A stretch of DNA of 64,000 nucleotides from Ureibacillus thermophilus (GTDB taxonomy: Bacteria > Bacillota > Bacilli > Bacillales_A > Planococcaceae): the NCBI RefSeq assembly GCF_004331915.1, contig NZ_CP036528.1:1991551-2055550 (forward strand). Direction: 5' to 3'. The number at the start of each line of letters is the position of its first letter. Positions within the stretch are counted from its first letter, which is position 1. Positions 36,613-45,856 of the stretch are shown piece by piece. The notes under the pieces are model-generated. The model worked only from the letters and a program-made list of their open reading frames with translations, did no database searches and was not told the DNA's origin. A program made the position numbers and the translations under genes.

Positions 36613-37707
36613 TTATTGATGTTTCTTTTGGAATTCATACATGAAATCTCTTAAAGCAATGCATGCTTCTACAGGCACTGCATTGTAAGTAGATGCACGG
36701 CAGCCGCCAACAGAACGATGGCCGTTTAATCCAACGAAGCCAGCTGCTTTTGCTTCCGCCAAGAATTGTTTTTCCAATTCTTCATCAGCTAAACGGAATG
36801 TAATGTTCATAAGAGAGCGACTTTTTGTTTCCGCATGTCCTCTATAGAATCCGTTGCTTTCATCGATGATATCATAAATATATTTTGCTTTTTCTTCGTT
36901 GCGTTGTTGAATAGCTTCAAGGCCGCCTTGTTCTTCCACCCAACGAAGAACTTCTCCCAACATATAGATTCCGAATGTTGGAGGAGTATTATATAAAGAA
37001 TTTTTCTCTGCATGAGTTTTATATTTTAACATCGTTGGAATATCTATATTGGCTTTTTCAAGCAAATCTTTGCGAATGATGACTACTGTCACACCAGATG
37101 GGCCTAAGTTCTTTTGGGCACCAGCATAAATAATGCCAAATTTGCTTACATCAACTGGGCGAGACAAAATGTCGCTGGACATATCTGCCACTAATGGTAC
37201 ATCGCCAGTGTTAGGGAATTCTTTCCATTGAGTGCCGTAAATTGTATTATTTGAAGTGATATGAACATATGCATCATCAGCATTAAATTGAATTTCATCT
37301 AAGTTTGGAATATTGCGGTATTCATTTTCTTTCGTGCTTGCTGCAACCGCTGCATTACCGAAAAGTTTAGCTTCTTTATGGGCTTTTTCAGACCAAGAAC
37401 CAGTCAACACATAGCTTGCGGTTTTGTCTTTTGTTAAAAAGTTCATTGGCACCATTGTAAATTGAAGGCTTGCCCCACCTTGCAAAAAGAGTACATCGTA
37501 GTTTTCTGGGATGGAGAAAATTCTTTTTAAACGTTCGATGGCATTGTTATGAACTTCTTCATAATCTTTGCTGCGATGGCTCATTTCCATGATGGACATG
37601 CCTGAATCGTTAAAGTTTACTAGTTCTTTTTGAGCTCTTTCTAATACTACAAGAGGTAATGCGGATGGTCCTGCGTTAAAATTATATGCACGTTTATTTG
37701 TACTCAC
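36613..37707 (-). CDS. serC: phosphoserine aminotransferase
   Basis: 364 residues from GTG 37707 (AAGGAG eight bases upstream), beginning RAYNFNAGPSALPLVVLE as in SerC. It has GGASLQF, TGSWSEKA, the PLP lysine in IYAGAQKNLGPSGVTVV, and GGCRASTYNAVP near the end. It converts 3-phosphohydroxypyruvate to phosphoserine (class V aminotransferase). An upstream ATG (37731) would put the SD inside the frame. serA is not adjacent. Confidence 0.95.
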   Translation of the reverse strand: MSTNKRAYNFNAGPSALPLVVLERAQKELVNFNDSGMSIMEMSHRSKDYEEVHNNAIERLKRIFSIPENYDVLFLQGGASLQFTMVPMNFLTKDKTASYVLTGSWSEKAHKEAKLFGNAAVAASTKENEYRNIPNLDEIQFNADDAYVHITSNNTIYGTQWKEFPNTGDVPLVADMSSDILSRPVDVSKFGIIYAGAQKNLGPSGVTVVIIRKDLLEKANIDIPTMLKYKTHAEKNSLYNTPPTFGIYMLGEVLRWVEEQGGLEAIQQRNEEKAKYIYDIIDESNGFYRGHAETKSRSLMNITFRLADEELEKQFLAEAKAAGFVGLNGHRSVGGCRASTYNAVPVEACIALRDFMYEFQKKHQ

Positions 37708-37892
37708 TTTAAACACTCCTTGATATTTCAATATATTTTGATTATATACTCTTTTTTTTAAAATCGAACAATATTTTTAAAAGAAAAAGTGAATTTTTCC
37801 TAATTCAATAATTTTGATGACGAATTGATAAAAAATTTTTCGTATTTCATCATTCCATTTACTATAACAAATCCAAAATGAAGGAGAGAATT

Positions 37893-38441
37893 ATGGCAAA
37901 TTTTTGCGGAAATGATCAAAATCACTCAATGAAAATGCTAAGAAAATATGCGCCGGAGCAATTTAAAGCTTTTGCTCAATTTGACAGAAACATTTTTAAA
38001 CATGGAGCCTTAACGAAGAAAGAAAAAGAAATCATCGCTGTTGCGGTTGCCCATGTTACAAAATGCCATTATTGCATTGATGTTCATACTAAAAAAGCAA
38101 AGGCACAAGGAGCCACTTTGGAAGAACTGGTGGAAGCGGTCTTTGTTGTATCAGCAGTAGAAGCTGGAGAGGTCATGGAACATGCTTCTCTAGCCTATGC
38201 CAATTTTTATGAAGCTGCATTCAAACAAGGGAATATAAGCGGGGAGTTAAAAGCGCTGATTGCCGTTGCTGCCACATGTATACTTCAAAATTTTGAACTC
38301 ATGGATTACTACACGAAACAAGCGTTGGAACGGGGAGCGACAAAGGAACAAATAATAGAAGCGAAGTATGTAGCGTCTGCACTAAAAGCTGGAAGCGTTT
38401 ATGCCCATATGATTCATTTGTATGAGAGTTTTATTGAATAA
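37893..38441 (+). CDS. carboxymuconolactone decarboxylase (AhpD)-family protein
   Basis: 182 residues from ATG 37893 (AAGGAGAG upstream overlaps an earlier ATG at 37878). It has the AhpD-like fold with the redox motif CHYC in VTKCHYCIDVHTKKA, preceded by LTKKEKEIIAVAVA. A second, cysteine-poor copy of the helical unit follows (ALIAVAATCILQN...YYTKQALERGAT). It probably acts in peroxide or thiol chemistry; the substrate is unknown. It is a single gene, divergent from serC. Confidence 0.8.
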   Translation: MANFCGNDQNHSMKMLRKYAPEQFKAFAQFDRNIFKHGALTKKEKEIIAVAVAHVTKCHYCIDVHTKKAKAQGATLEELVEAVFVVSAVEAGEVMEHASLAYANFYEAAFKQGNISGELKALIAVAATCILQNFELMDYYTKQALERGATKEQIIEAKYVASALKAGSVYAHMIHLYESFIE

Positions 38442-38512
38442 ATGATGTTTAGAGAATGGTATGGCGGCAAAAAAGCATATAAAAGTAGTAGAAAACATTT
38501 GGAGGATTGTTT

Positions 38513-38656
38513 ATGTCGATTATCGTATCCGTACTATTTTATGTAATTCCGGCATTAATGATTATTTGGTTTATGGTCAGCATCGTGTCGGCTTTAAGAA
38601 GAAAAAATAAATTATTGGAAGGGATTTTAGAAGAATTAAAGAAGAAAAATGAATAG
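38513..38656 (+). CDS. 47-residue single-TM protein
   Basis: ATG 38513 with a good SD (TTGGAGG). Residues 3-25 form one membrane helix (IIVSVLFYVIPALMIIWFM), followed by a basic, coiled-coil-like tail (LRRKNKLLEGILEELKKKNE). It is predicted to be inserted with the tail in the cytoplasm. No family is recognised; it resembles many small Bacillus membrane proteins. Confidence 0.65.
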   Translation: MSIIVSVLFYVIPALMIIWFMVSIVSALRRKNKLLEGILEELKKKNE

Positions 38657-38739
38657 CATCTTTTATTATAACGGATTGGGGATTTTCTTCAGCCATGATA
38701 AACTATTCACAGAAATATTTAATTAAAGGGTTGGGAAGT

Positions 38740-39507
38740 ATGTGTTTAATTCATTTTCATTATAAGGAACATCCAATATATCAACTGATTGTCATAGCCA
38801 ATCGTGATGAAATTTATGACCGCCCAACAGCTCCGGCCCATTTTTGGGAAGACGAGCCGGAGATTTTGGCGGGCAGGGACCTTCTTCAAATGGGTACGTG
38901 GCTAGGAATGTCCAAGAATGGTCGATTTGCGGCCATCACCAATTTCCGTGATCCGACTTTGCCAGAAAGACCTCGTTCCCGCGGAGAAATTGTGCGGAAT
39001 TTTTTAGCAAGCCAAGTTCACCCAAAGGATTTTATTGAAAACCTTGCAAAAGAAAAAGATAACTATGGCGGATTTAACGTCATTCTTTGGGATGGAGAGC
39101 ATTTATGGCATTATAATAATATTTTTGATGAAAAATATGAGATTCCCCAAGGCACCCATAGTTTAAGCAATCATACATTAAATACTCCATGGCCGAAAGT
39201 GGTGAAAGGGAAAGGGCGTCTTGAGGAATATATTAAAACCCATCCTAATCTCGTTCATATTGATGATTTATTTGAAATCATGATGGACCGGGAAATTGCC
39301 CCGGACGAAGAACTTCCGGATACAGGCGTCGGTTTAGAAATGGAGAGAAATTTATCTGCAGCTTTCATTCAATTGCCACATTACGGTACTCGCTGCTCAA
39401 CGGTTCTATTAATTGATAAAGAATGGAACGTAACTTTCGTTGAACGTACTTTCAATAACGGCAACTTTAAATTTGAAAAAAGATTTCAATTCAAAATAGA
39501 TAAATAA
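38740..39507 (+). CDS. NRDE (TANGO2-like) family protein
   Basis: 255 residues starting [12 protein letters not shown] with the name-giving motif [17 protein letters not shown], then [19 protein letters not shown] and [13 protein letters not shown]. The N-terminal Cys2 exposed after Met removal suggests an Ntn-hydrolase-like nucleophile, an inference in this family. ATG 38740 follows GGGAAG; an earlier ATG at 38695 is not supported by an SD. Cellular function unknown. Confidence 0.85.
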   Translation: MCLIHFHYKEHPIYQLIVIANRDEIYDRPTAPAHFWEDEPEILAGRDLLQMGTWLGMSKNGRFAAITNFRDPTLPERPRSRGEIVRNFLASQVHPKDFIENLAKEKDNYGGFNVILWDGEHLWHYNNIFDEKYEIPQGTHSLSNHTLNTPWPKVVKGKGRLEEYIKTHPNLVHIDDLFEIMMDREIAPDEELPDTGVGLEMERNLSAAFIQLPHYGTRCSTVLLIDKEWNVTFVERTFNNGNFKFEKRFQFKIDK

Positions 39508-39601
39508 TAAAAGATTTCTAGAAACAATCTACGCATTTGTCATAACTCCCTGCTTCATAAAAGCGTACACTATAGTACCGAAAGATGAGGGAGGGATACT
39601 C

Positions 39602-39712
39602 ATGGGCTACGGCTATGGAGGATACGGCTATTGCGGAAATAGCTTTGCGTTAATTGTTGTTTTATTTATCCTTCTAATCATTGTTGGTACACATTTTAAA
39701 TATTCTTGTTAA
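39602..39712 (+). CDS. YjcZ-family small sporulation membrane protein
   Basis: 36 residues: a Gly/Tyr-rich head ([14 protein letters not shown]) and one membrane helix ([18 protein letters not shown]). This is the YjcZ/SscA-like pattern of spore-associated miniproteins in Bacillus. SD GAGGGAGGG precedes ATG 39602. Expression in sporulation is inferred from the family. Confidence 0.85.
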   Translation: MGYGYGGYGYCGNSFALIVVLFILLIIVGTHFKYSC

Positions 39713-39720
39713 TGAACTTT

Positions 39721-39989
39721 GAGGCTGGGACATAAACAAAAAATTAAAGGGGTAGTTGAAAGGGTTTTGATAAATATTTGATATAACTAAAAATTGATTG
39801 AAGTGACGGGGCGACTCCTGCGACGAGCCCTCTCGAGACACCGCAGGAGCGAAGCAATGAGCTCCGAGGAGGCTCGAGACGGGCCCGCGGAAAGCGTCCC
39901 CGGAACGGAAATCAATTTTAATAACATATCAAAAAAACATCATTTTCTCCTTGGAGAAAATGATGTTTTTTTAGATTTGTCCCAACCTC
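39721..39989 (+). repeat. dispersed GAGGCTGGGACA element, copy 3
   Basis: 269 bp from GAGGCTGGGACATAAACA to TTTGTCCCAACCTC. Internally: GACGGGGCGACTCCTGCGA, CCGCAGGAGCGAAGCAATG, GGGCCCGCGGAAAGCGTCC, and the AACATCATTTTCTCC hairpin. It starts 8 bp after the YjcZ-like stop and is nearly identical to copy 2. Confidence 0.95.
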
Positions 39990-40097
39990 TATTTTTATTT
40001 TCACATTTGATTCATTCTCCATCCAAACATTAAGTTCTAGAAAGCAATGGTTCGTTCATATGAATAAATGAGAATAATCATAGAAAAGTGGGGATGA

Positions 40098-40691
40098 ATG
40101 ATGGGAATGTATGATGAGCAATGGTCATATTTAGAAAAACCAAAAATAGAAAAAATTCCGCCAGATTTGCAAGCTTACTTTGAAGAAAATGTCCGCAAGC
40201 AGGAAGAAAAACTAGGGGTTGTGAACACTTTATTTCACATTTTGCCGTTAAATCCCATTCAATTTAAGGCATTTTTAGATTTCATGTATTCTTTATTTAA
40301 TACAAAAAATACGTATTTAGATTTAGTGGACAAGGAAATGATTGGCCTTGTAGTGTCTTCGGTAAACTGCTGCAACTATTGCTTAACGACCCACAGCGAC
40401 ACATTGCGCAGGTTGACAAAAAATCCGGTTTGGGTTGACACGTTGACCTATAACTACCGCAGTGCGAAATTGACAAAAAAGCAGCGGGCATTATGCGACT
40501 ACGCCTTCCGTGCTACAAAATATCCGGATGAGATTACAACAAAGGAAGTGGATTTGCTAAGGGAAGCGGGATTTAATGATCATGAAATATTAGAAGCATC
40601 ATTTGTTGTTGGGTTTTTTAATTATACAAATCGCTGGGTTAGCACAATCGGCGCCATTCCAAATCCGAAACATAATCAAAATCAGCGCTAA
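40098..40691 (+). CDS. peroxidase-related AhpD-like protein
   Basis: 197 residues of the uncharacterised peroxidase-related family: VDKEMIGLVVSSVNCCNYCL followed by TTHSDTLRRL (CNYC redox pair with downstream His), then LTKKQRALCDYAFRATKYP and FVVGFFNYTNRWVSTIG. It is the second AhpD-like gene in the window, not a close relative of the first. ATG 40098 follows GTGGGGAT. It probably handles peroxides; the partner is unknown. Confidence 0.8.
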   Translation: MMGMYDEQWSYLEKPKIEKIPPDLQAYFEENVRKQEEKLGVVNTLFHILPLNPIQFKAFLDFMYSLFNTKNTYLDLVDKEMIGLVVSSVNCCNYCLTTHSDTLRRLTKNPVWVDTLTYNYRSAKLTKKQRALCDYAFRATKYPDEITTKEVDLLREAGFNDHEILEASFVVGFFNYTNRWVSTIGAIPNPKHNQNQR

Positions 40692-40702
40692 TTCTTCTAT
40701 AT

Positions 40703-40730
40703 CCACGTTCCAAATGGGCGTGGTTTTTTA
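40703..40730 (+). terminator. intrinsic terminator
   Basis: CCACG pairs with CGTGG around TTCCAAATGGG, followed by TTTTTTA. Confidence 0.75.
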
Positions 40731-40847
40731 TGTACCCAGACACCGTGCAAAATTTTGAAACCTTCTTTCATCTTCAATCGTATGTTAATTAACAAAGTTA
40801 GTGTAAACTATAATACATAGAATGGTTTTATGGAACGGAGGATTGCC

Positions 40848-41990
40848 ATGCCAGAAATGAAGAACCCATTGTTTGAGGATTTAGATATGAAAAAAAACGA
40901 AAAAAATCATGAGAGTGTCGAAGCCCCTACTCAACTTGTAACTGAAGAAGAAATGTCTCAATTACGCAAGCGGCAATTAGAACTGAAAAAAGATCCAGCT
41001 GTGCTCGCCCTTGCTGAAAAAATAGATGTAAAAAATCAAATCGCCATACTGGAATTTGGGAAAGAAACCGCCAGTGCCATTTCGAAATTTTCCGATCGGA
41101 TGCTTGCCTCAATTAAACAAAGCAAATTAGAGAAATCCAGCGAACTCATTAATCATTTAAATAAGATTATGTCCCGTTTTGACCCGGAAGATTTTAAAGA
41201 GGAGAAAAAAGGTTTTTTCTCCCGCTTGTTTGGTAAAGGGAAGGAACAGCTTCAAAAAATTTTAGCTAAATATGATACGATGAATAAAGAAATCGATGCC
41301 ATTTATCAAGAAATCACAAAATACGAACAAGAAATGAAAAAAAATACGATTGAACTTGAGCAAATGTACAATCAAAATCTCGAGTATTTTAAAAGTTTAA
41401 GTGAACATATTGCGGTCATTGAAGTGAAAGTGGAGGAGTTGAAGCTGGAACTGGAAAAATTGGAAGCTCGTTCCAATGAAGGAGACCAAGAAGCATTAAT
41501 GGAGCTTGAGTCTTTGCAGAGGGCCATTGAATTGTTGGAGCAGCGCCGATATGATCTGGAAATGGCACAGCAAGTGTCCTTCCAAGCTGCCCCTCAAATC
41601 CGTTTAATGCAGCAAGGGAACAATCATTTAATTGCAAAAATCAATTCTGCATTTGTCACAACAATTCCGATTTTTAAGCAAGGATTAATCCATGCGGTTA
41701 CAATTCAGCGGCAAAAATTAATTTCCGATTCAATGCAAGAATTAGATAAACGCACGAACGAAATGTTGATGAGAAATGCAGAAAATATACGCAAAAACAG
41801 CGTTGATATTGCCCGATCTGCCGGCCAGCCTAGCATCAAAATTGAAACGATTGAAAATACATGGAGAACGATTTTGGCTGGCATTGAAGAGACAAAACAA
41901 ATTCAACAGGAAACGATCCGAAGCCGCGAAGAAGGCAGAAAACGGCTTGAACAGCTTCAAATGGAATATGAAAAGCTAAAGAAAATGTAA
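40848..41990 (+). CDS. TelA-family toxic anion resistance protein (YaaN-like)
   Basis: 380 residues, nearly all alpha-helical and coiled-coil, with TelA features: KNQIAILEFGKETASAISKF, FFSRLFGKGKEQLQKILAKY, and MQQGNNHLIAKINSAFVTTI toward the C-terminus. TelA proteins were named from tellurite resistance but the mechanism is unknown. B. subtilis YaaN is the same length. ATG 40848 is chosen because CGGAGG overlaps the upstream ATG 40830. No yceC-G (TerD/TerC) genes are adjacent. Confidence 0.85.
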   Translation: MPEMKNPLFEDLDMKKNEKNHESVEAPTQLVTEEEMSQLRKRQLELKKDPAVLALAEKIDVKNQIAILEFGKETASAISKFSDRMLASIKQSKLEKSSELINHLNKIMSRFDPEDFKEEKKGFFSRLFGKGKEQLQKILAKYDTMNKEIDAIYQEITKYEQEMKKNTIELEQMYNQNLEYFKSLSEHIAVIEVKVEELKLELEKLEARSNEGDQEALMELESLQRAIELLEQRRYDLEMAQQVSFQAAPQIRLMQQGNNHLIAKINSAFVTTIPIFKQGLIHAVTIQRQKLISDSMQELDKRTNEMLMRNAENIRKNSVDIARSAGQPSIKIETIENTWRTILAGIEETKQIQQETIRSREEGRKRLEQLQMEYEKLKKM

Positions 41991-41998
41991 AAAATAAA

Positions 41999-42041
41999 AA
42001 CTGCACCCCCGTTGATTTAAGTGGTGGTGCAGTTTATTTTT
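41999..42041. terminator. convergent terminator telA / cotD-like
   Basis: AACTGCACC pairs with GGTGCAGTT, followed by TATTTTTG; on the minus strand a U-rich tract also follows. Confidence 0.8.
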
Positions 42042-42045
42042 GCTA

Positions 42046-42354
42046 TTAAGAATCAAAACGTCTTTGCTGTGGGTTGAAGCATTGTGGATTAGGATTTCCC
42101 ATGTTGCCGCATTGTTGAGAAGTTTGGTAATATTCATTAACTTCGGAGTACGTTCTAGGATAAAAATGTTGGTGATGGTAGATATGGCGATTTACAGTTG
42201 TTGTGTGAATCGGATGAAAGTGCGGAACGATTGTATTAAAAATATTTGTTCTTACTACTTCCTGAGTCGGCGAAACTTGCGCCGGTGCAATTTGAGTTGG
42301 CATGATATTTGGTGGACAGCAAATAGGTCTCATATGATGATGTCTATTAAACAT
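42046..42354 (-). CDS. cotD: CotD-family spore coat protein
   Basis: 102 residues from ATG 42354 (SD GGGAGG). His-, Pro-, Asn- and Cys-rich: starts MFNRHHHMRPICCPPNIMPT, then HFHPIHTTTVNRHIYHHQHF and Cys/Gln-rich tail QQCGNMGNPNPQCFNP. This is the CotD inner-coat protein composition and order. A longer open frame upstream to 42534 lacks an SD and is not coat-like. It is presumably under late mother-cell (sigma K) control. Confidence 0.8.
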   Translation of the reverse strand: MFNRHHHMRPICCPPNIMPTQIAPAQVSPTQEVVRTNIFNTIVPHFHPIHTTTVNRHIYHHQHFYPRTYSEVNEYYQTSQQCGNMGNPNPQCFNPQQRRFDS

Positions 42355-42635
42355 TTTTTCACCTCCCTGCAAACATTTGTCATCATTAGCATATGGGAGA
42401 TTGAAAAAATAGATTAGATAAACACCTATGTAATAAAATTTTATAAAAAATAGAATCAAGGTATATAAAAACTGCATCAACCAATTCATTAATGAAAAAA
42501 TATGTTTTTTTAAGTGCTGAAGGAATTTTGTCAAAAAGGATGGGCATAAAAAGTTTTTCTTGAATGTTGAGATGGAAAGTTATACAATTAAAACATAGTA
42601 ATCAAATAAGGATTATAAGAAAAAGGTGAACTTTT

Positions 42636-43589
42636 ATGTCCAATCTATTGCTTAGCACAATCAATTATTTAAAAGAAGCTAATCAACATCCCCCTTTATA
42701 TACAATGGATCCCATCATTGAAAGAGAGAAAAGAGAAATTGCTTTAAAATCAAAAAGAAAACATCATTCAAAAAATGTAACAAGGAATGAATATTTGATT
42801 CCAGTAAGAAATGGAAGTTATATAAAAGCTCGCAGCTACATACCAAAAGGAAAAGGTCCTTTCCCGATTATCATTTATTATCATGGTGGGGGCTGGGTAT
42901 TAAATAGCATCGAAACTTGTGATGAATCATGCGTGCTGCTTGCCGAAATAACTAAATCCGTCGTTCTTTCAATCAATTATCGTTTGGCTCCTGAACATAA
43001 ATTTCCTATCCCCGTCTATGATGCATATGATGCATTTCTTTGGACGGCAAACAACCGCCACATCTTAAAAGGCGGCGATGCGATTCTTGTAGCAGGAGAT
43101 AGTGCGGGAGGAAACTTGGCGACGGTTGTAACTTTATTAAATCGAGATTTGCAAGGTCCTGAAATTCAAGGACAAATTTTACTCTATCCGGTAACAGATT
43201 TAACCTTTAATACACCATCATATGAAGAGTTTGCTGTTGGATATGGGTTATTGAAAGAAGATATGGCATGGTTCCGAAACCACTATATAAAACAAGCGGC
43301 CGAAATATATCATCCTTACACGTCTCCATTACAAGCAGAGAATTTATCCCATCTGCCTCCAGCATTGATTGTTGTGGCTGAAAATGATGTTTTAAGAGAT
43401 GAAGGAATTCTTTATGCAAAGAAATTGAGAGATTTTGGCGGAAACGTTGAATTAACAATTGCCCGGGGACTTGTGCATAGTTTCTTTACAAAAAATGAAT
43501 TTTTTCACCAAGAAATTCAAGATACCATTTTTCAAATTCGGACATTTTTGTCTGCTTATATTTCGAAAGGGAAGAAAAGCGCATCTTAA
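42636..43589 (+). CDS. alpha/beta hydrolase (HSL-type carboxylesterase)
   Basis: 317 residues: oxyanion-hole motif YYHGGGWVLNS (about 83-93), nucleophile elbow GDSAGGNLA, acid in VVAENDVLRDEG and catalytic His in ARGLVHSFF. This is the hormone-sensitive-lipase family layout of short-chain ester hydrolases. No signal peptide is present, so it is cytoplasmic. SD AAAAGG before ATG 42636 is weak. A mobile-element scar begins at its stop codon. Confidence 0.88.
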   Translation: MSNLLLSTINYLKEANQHPPLYTMDPIIEREKREIALKSKRKHHSKNVTRNEYLIPVRNGSYIKARSYIPKGKGPFPIIIYYHGGGWVLNSIETCDESCVLLAEITKSVVLSINYRLAPEHKFPIPVYDAYDAFLWTANNRHILKGGDAILVAGDSAGGNLATVVTLLNRDLQGPEIQGQILLYPVTDLTFNTPSYEEFAVGYGLLKEDMAWFRNHYIKQAAEIYHPYTSPLQAENLSHLPPALIVVAENDVLRDEGILYAKKLRDFGGNVELTIARGLVHSFFTKNEFFHQEIQDTIFQIRTFLSAYISKGKKSAS

Positions 43590-43670
43590 AACATACTAAG
43601 AAGTAGTACAAACCAAGGCCAAGGTTTGTGCTGCCATTTTTTATAGTCGAAGTGAAGAAAAGTCGACCAG
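43588..43670 (+). repeat. ~85-bp hairpin block, copy B
   Basis: Same as the block at 25020-25106 (reverse orientation): AAAACATACTAAGAAGTAGT, stem ACAAACC(...)GGTTTGT, TTTTTT, then GTGAAGAAAAGTCGACCAG. It starts at the esterase stop codon and ends against an IS3-type remnant. Confidence 0.8.
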
Positions 43671-43679
43671 GTTGTTTTC

Positions 43680-43797
43680 TCTTTAGGATACTTGTAAAAG
43701 GTCATAATGAAAGCCCCCTATTAGGTCAGATGAATTTTTATTTTTTCATCTGTCTACCTAATAGGGAGCATATCACTTTTCAGACGCCCCCCTTTTT
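43680..43797 (-). mobile_element. IS3-type left-end scar (inverted)
   Basis: The reverse complement reproduces the IS at 15724: GGGGGCGTCTGAAAAGTGAT, the CCCTATTAGG/CCTAATAGGG leader hairpin, and the first seven codons or so of the transposase (ATGACCTTTTACAAGTATCC). The rest is deleted. Confidence 0.85.
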
Positions 43798-43822
43798 AGA
43801 TTTGTCCAAACCTCTTTTTTTT
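43793..43822. repeat. 3' terminal fragment of the GAGGCTGGGACA element
   Basis: TTTTTAGATTTGTCCAAACCTCTT matches the element's right terminus, next to the IS scar. Confidence 0.6.
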
Positions 43823-43939
43823 GTCTCTTATCTTCTATTTAGCCGATATTTAATAGATAAGATTAATCAATGCGCCCTAATCTAATTGAAATTGCACAGT
43901 ACTATAAAAGAGAAAAATGAAAGTTTTGGAGGTGGCATC

Positions 43940-44782
43940 ATGAGTTCTATTGCCATTAGTCCTGGCCATTATGGCGTTGGCACCGGCGCTAAAGATATTA
44001 TTGATGAAGTAGCAGAAGCTAGAAAAGTAGTTGATCGAGTGGCCTATTTACTAGAAAAGGAAGGAGTTAAAGTTTATAAAATCGTGGATAATCGTTCAAA
44101 AAGCCAAAGCCAAAATTTAAATTACTTAATTTCTGAACATAATTCTAAAAATCGAAGTCTGGATGTAAGCATCCATTTTAACTCATCTGGAAATAGAACC
44201 GATCAACCTTTAGGCACAGAAGTGTTGTACCGTGATGAAGCTTTGAAGACATTTGCCGGAAAGGTTAGTCAAGCAATTGCAAATGCAAGCGGCCTAAAAA
44301 ATCGTGGAGCCAAAAAAAGAACGGATCTTGCTTTCCTAAATGGAACGAAAAAGCCGGCGATTCTCATTGAAGTATGTTTTGTTAATTCTTTGCAAGATGT
44401 AATTATCTATCAATCGAAATTTCAAGAAATATGCGAAGCGATTGCAAAAGAATGTTTAGCCTTTATCGCACCAAATTTGGAAAAGGAGAAAAGCAATTTA
44501 GAACAAATTGAGAAGGAAATTCAAAACAACTTGCCTTCGATTGGAAATTCCAATGAACAATTCACAAGCCCTGAATTAAAAAAACGGCTTGAAGCGATTT
44601 TAAAAGACAAAAAAATGATAGAGGTAATGATTCAGAAGGGAATTAGTGAACAAGCAATAAATGCCAATTGGATGGAAAAATTAAAGAATGGTTCGTTAAG
44701 TTCAGCTGATTTGCTCGGATTATGCACTCTAATCATTGAACATCAAATAAAAAAATGTGAAAAAATAATGAGTATCGGTTAA
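43940..44782 (+). CDS. N-acetylmuramoyl-L-alanine amidase (Amidase_3), no signal peptide
   Basis: 280 residues from ATG 43940 (GGAGGTGG upstream). Amidase_3 zinc site: His in SPGHYGVG, Glu in DEVAEARKVV, His in VSIHFNSS, and catalytic Glu in PAILIEVCFVNS. After about residue 185 comes a charged helical domain without cell-wall repeats. Lack of a signal peptide is typical of phage or prophage endolysins, but no holin or phage genes lie nearby. It may be a domesticated lysin or a mother-cell lytic enzyme released by lysis. Confidence 0.85.
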   Translation: MSSIAISPGHYGVGTGAKDIIDEVAEARKVVDRVAYLLEKEGVKVYKIVDNRSKSQSQNLNYLISEHNSKNRSLDVSIHFNSSGNRTDQPLGTEVLYRDEALKTFAGKVSQAIANASGLKNRGAKKRTDLAFLNGTKKPAILIEVCFVNSLQDVIIYQSKFQEICEAIAKECLAFIAPNLEKEKSNLEQIEKEIQNNLPSIGNSNEQFTSPELKKRLEAILKDKKMIEVMIQKGISEQAINANWMEKLKNGSLSSADLLGLCTLIIEHQIKKCEKIMSIG

Positions 44783-44883
44783 CGATGCTTTTTCTTTTTA
44801 TTACATTTACTTCCTTATATTCTATCATTATAATTTTTATAAAATCTTATATCTCAAAAACATTGAAAGGTATGGTTACAAAT

Positions 44884-45786
44884 ATGACTGATGAGAAAAA
44901 AGGGTTGTTCAACGCCATATTAGCTTATGTCATTTGGGGATTTTTCCCTATTTATTGGAAGGTGCTTGAACACGTTAACAGTATAGAAATATTATTGAAC
45001 CGTATTATTTGGTCGTTTATTTTTACAACGATATTCATCCTCATCATTGGCCAAAAAAATGAACTGATAGTAGATTTGAAAAGATTATGGCAAAACAAAA
45101 AAATGTTTTTCTCATTGATGTTGGCTTCCTTTGTGATTTCTTGCAACTGGTTTTTATACATATGGGCTGTAACAAATGACCATGTTGTCGAAACAAGTTT
45201 AGGTTATTATATAAATCCGCTCATTACCGTATTGTTCGGGGTTTTACTTTTTAAAGAAAGATTATCAAAAGCCCAATTAGCTGCTGTTTTCATTGCGTTT
45301 ATCGGAGTTGCATTAATGGCAATCCGATATGGAAAAGTTCCGTGGGTTGCTCTAGGGATCGCGTTTTCCTTTGCGATTTATGGAGTGCTGAAGAAAAAGA
45401 TTCAACTAGATGCAACTCGAGGTCTTGCCATTGAAACTTTATTTATATTGCCTTTCGCTCTTGTTTTCTATATTTATCTTATGTCAACTAGTGTCATATC
45501 TCTTTTATATATTGATCGAAAAACGGATTTTTTTCTAATTCTAGGAGGAGTCGTTACAGCCTACCCATTAATTTTATTTGCAAAAGGAGCGAAAGCCTTG
45601 CCTCAATCCGTTTTAGGTTTTATTCAATATTTTTGTCCAACCATTGTTTTAATTTTAGGGACTGTTCTTTATAATGAACCTTTTACAAACGTGGAATTGA
45701 TTTCCTTCAGTTTTATTTGGCTTGCAATTATTATTTTCAGTTTATCTACAATTATAGAAAATCGGAAAAAACGCTCCTTGGCATAA
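44884..45786 (+). CDS. rarD: RarD-type EamA/DMT transporter
   Basis: 300 residues from ATG 44884, ten predicted membrane helices. RarD hallmarks: AILAYVIWGFFPIYWKVL, ISCNWFLYIWAVTNDHVVET, LGYYINPLITVLFGVLLFKE and LGFIQYFCPTIVLILG. The subfamily is named for chloramphenicol sensitivity, but its substrates are unknown. Upstream ATGs at 44785 and 44872 lack an SD. It closely follows the amidase stop (102 bp). Confidence 0.85.
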   Translation: MTDEKKGLFNAILAYVIWGFFPIYWKVLEHVNSIEILLNRIIWSFIFTTIFILIIGQKNELIVDLKRLWQNKKMFFSLMLASFVISCNWFLYIWAVTNDHVVETSLGYYINPLITVLFGVLLFKERLSKAQLAAVFIAFIGVALMAIRYGKVPWVALGIAFSFAIYGVLKKKIQLDATRGLAIETLFILPFALVFYIYLMSTSVISLLYIDRKTDFFLILGGVVTAYPLILFAKGAKALPQSVLGFIQYFCPTIVLILGTVLYNEPFTNVELISFSFIWLAIIIFSLSTIIENRKKRSLA

Positions 45787-45856
45787 AGGATTTAAAAAAA
45801 TTATAGCGAAATAAAATAATGGAAATTAATTTACAAATTACTGAGGGGGAGTGTTC

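Noticed and set aside
39794..40033. Apparent 79-codon reading frame (plus)
   Set aside because: It is the translation of element copy 3, with no SD of its own.
42046..42534. Longer 162-codon version of the CotD-like gene
   Set aside because: The first 60 codons are hydrophobic and unlike CotD, and the excellent SD sits just before ATG 42354.
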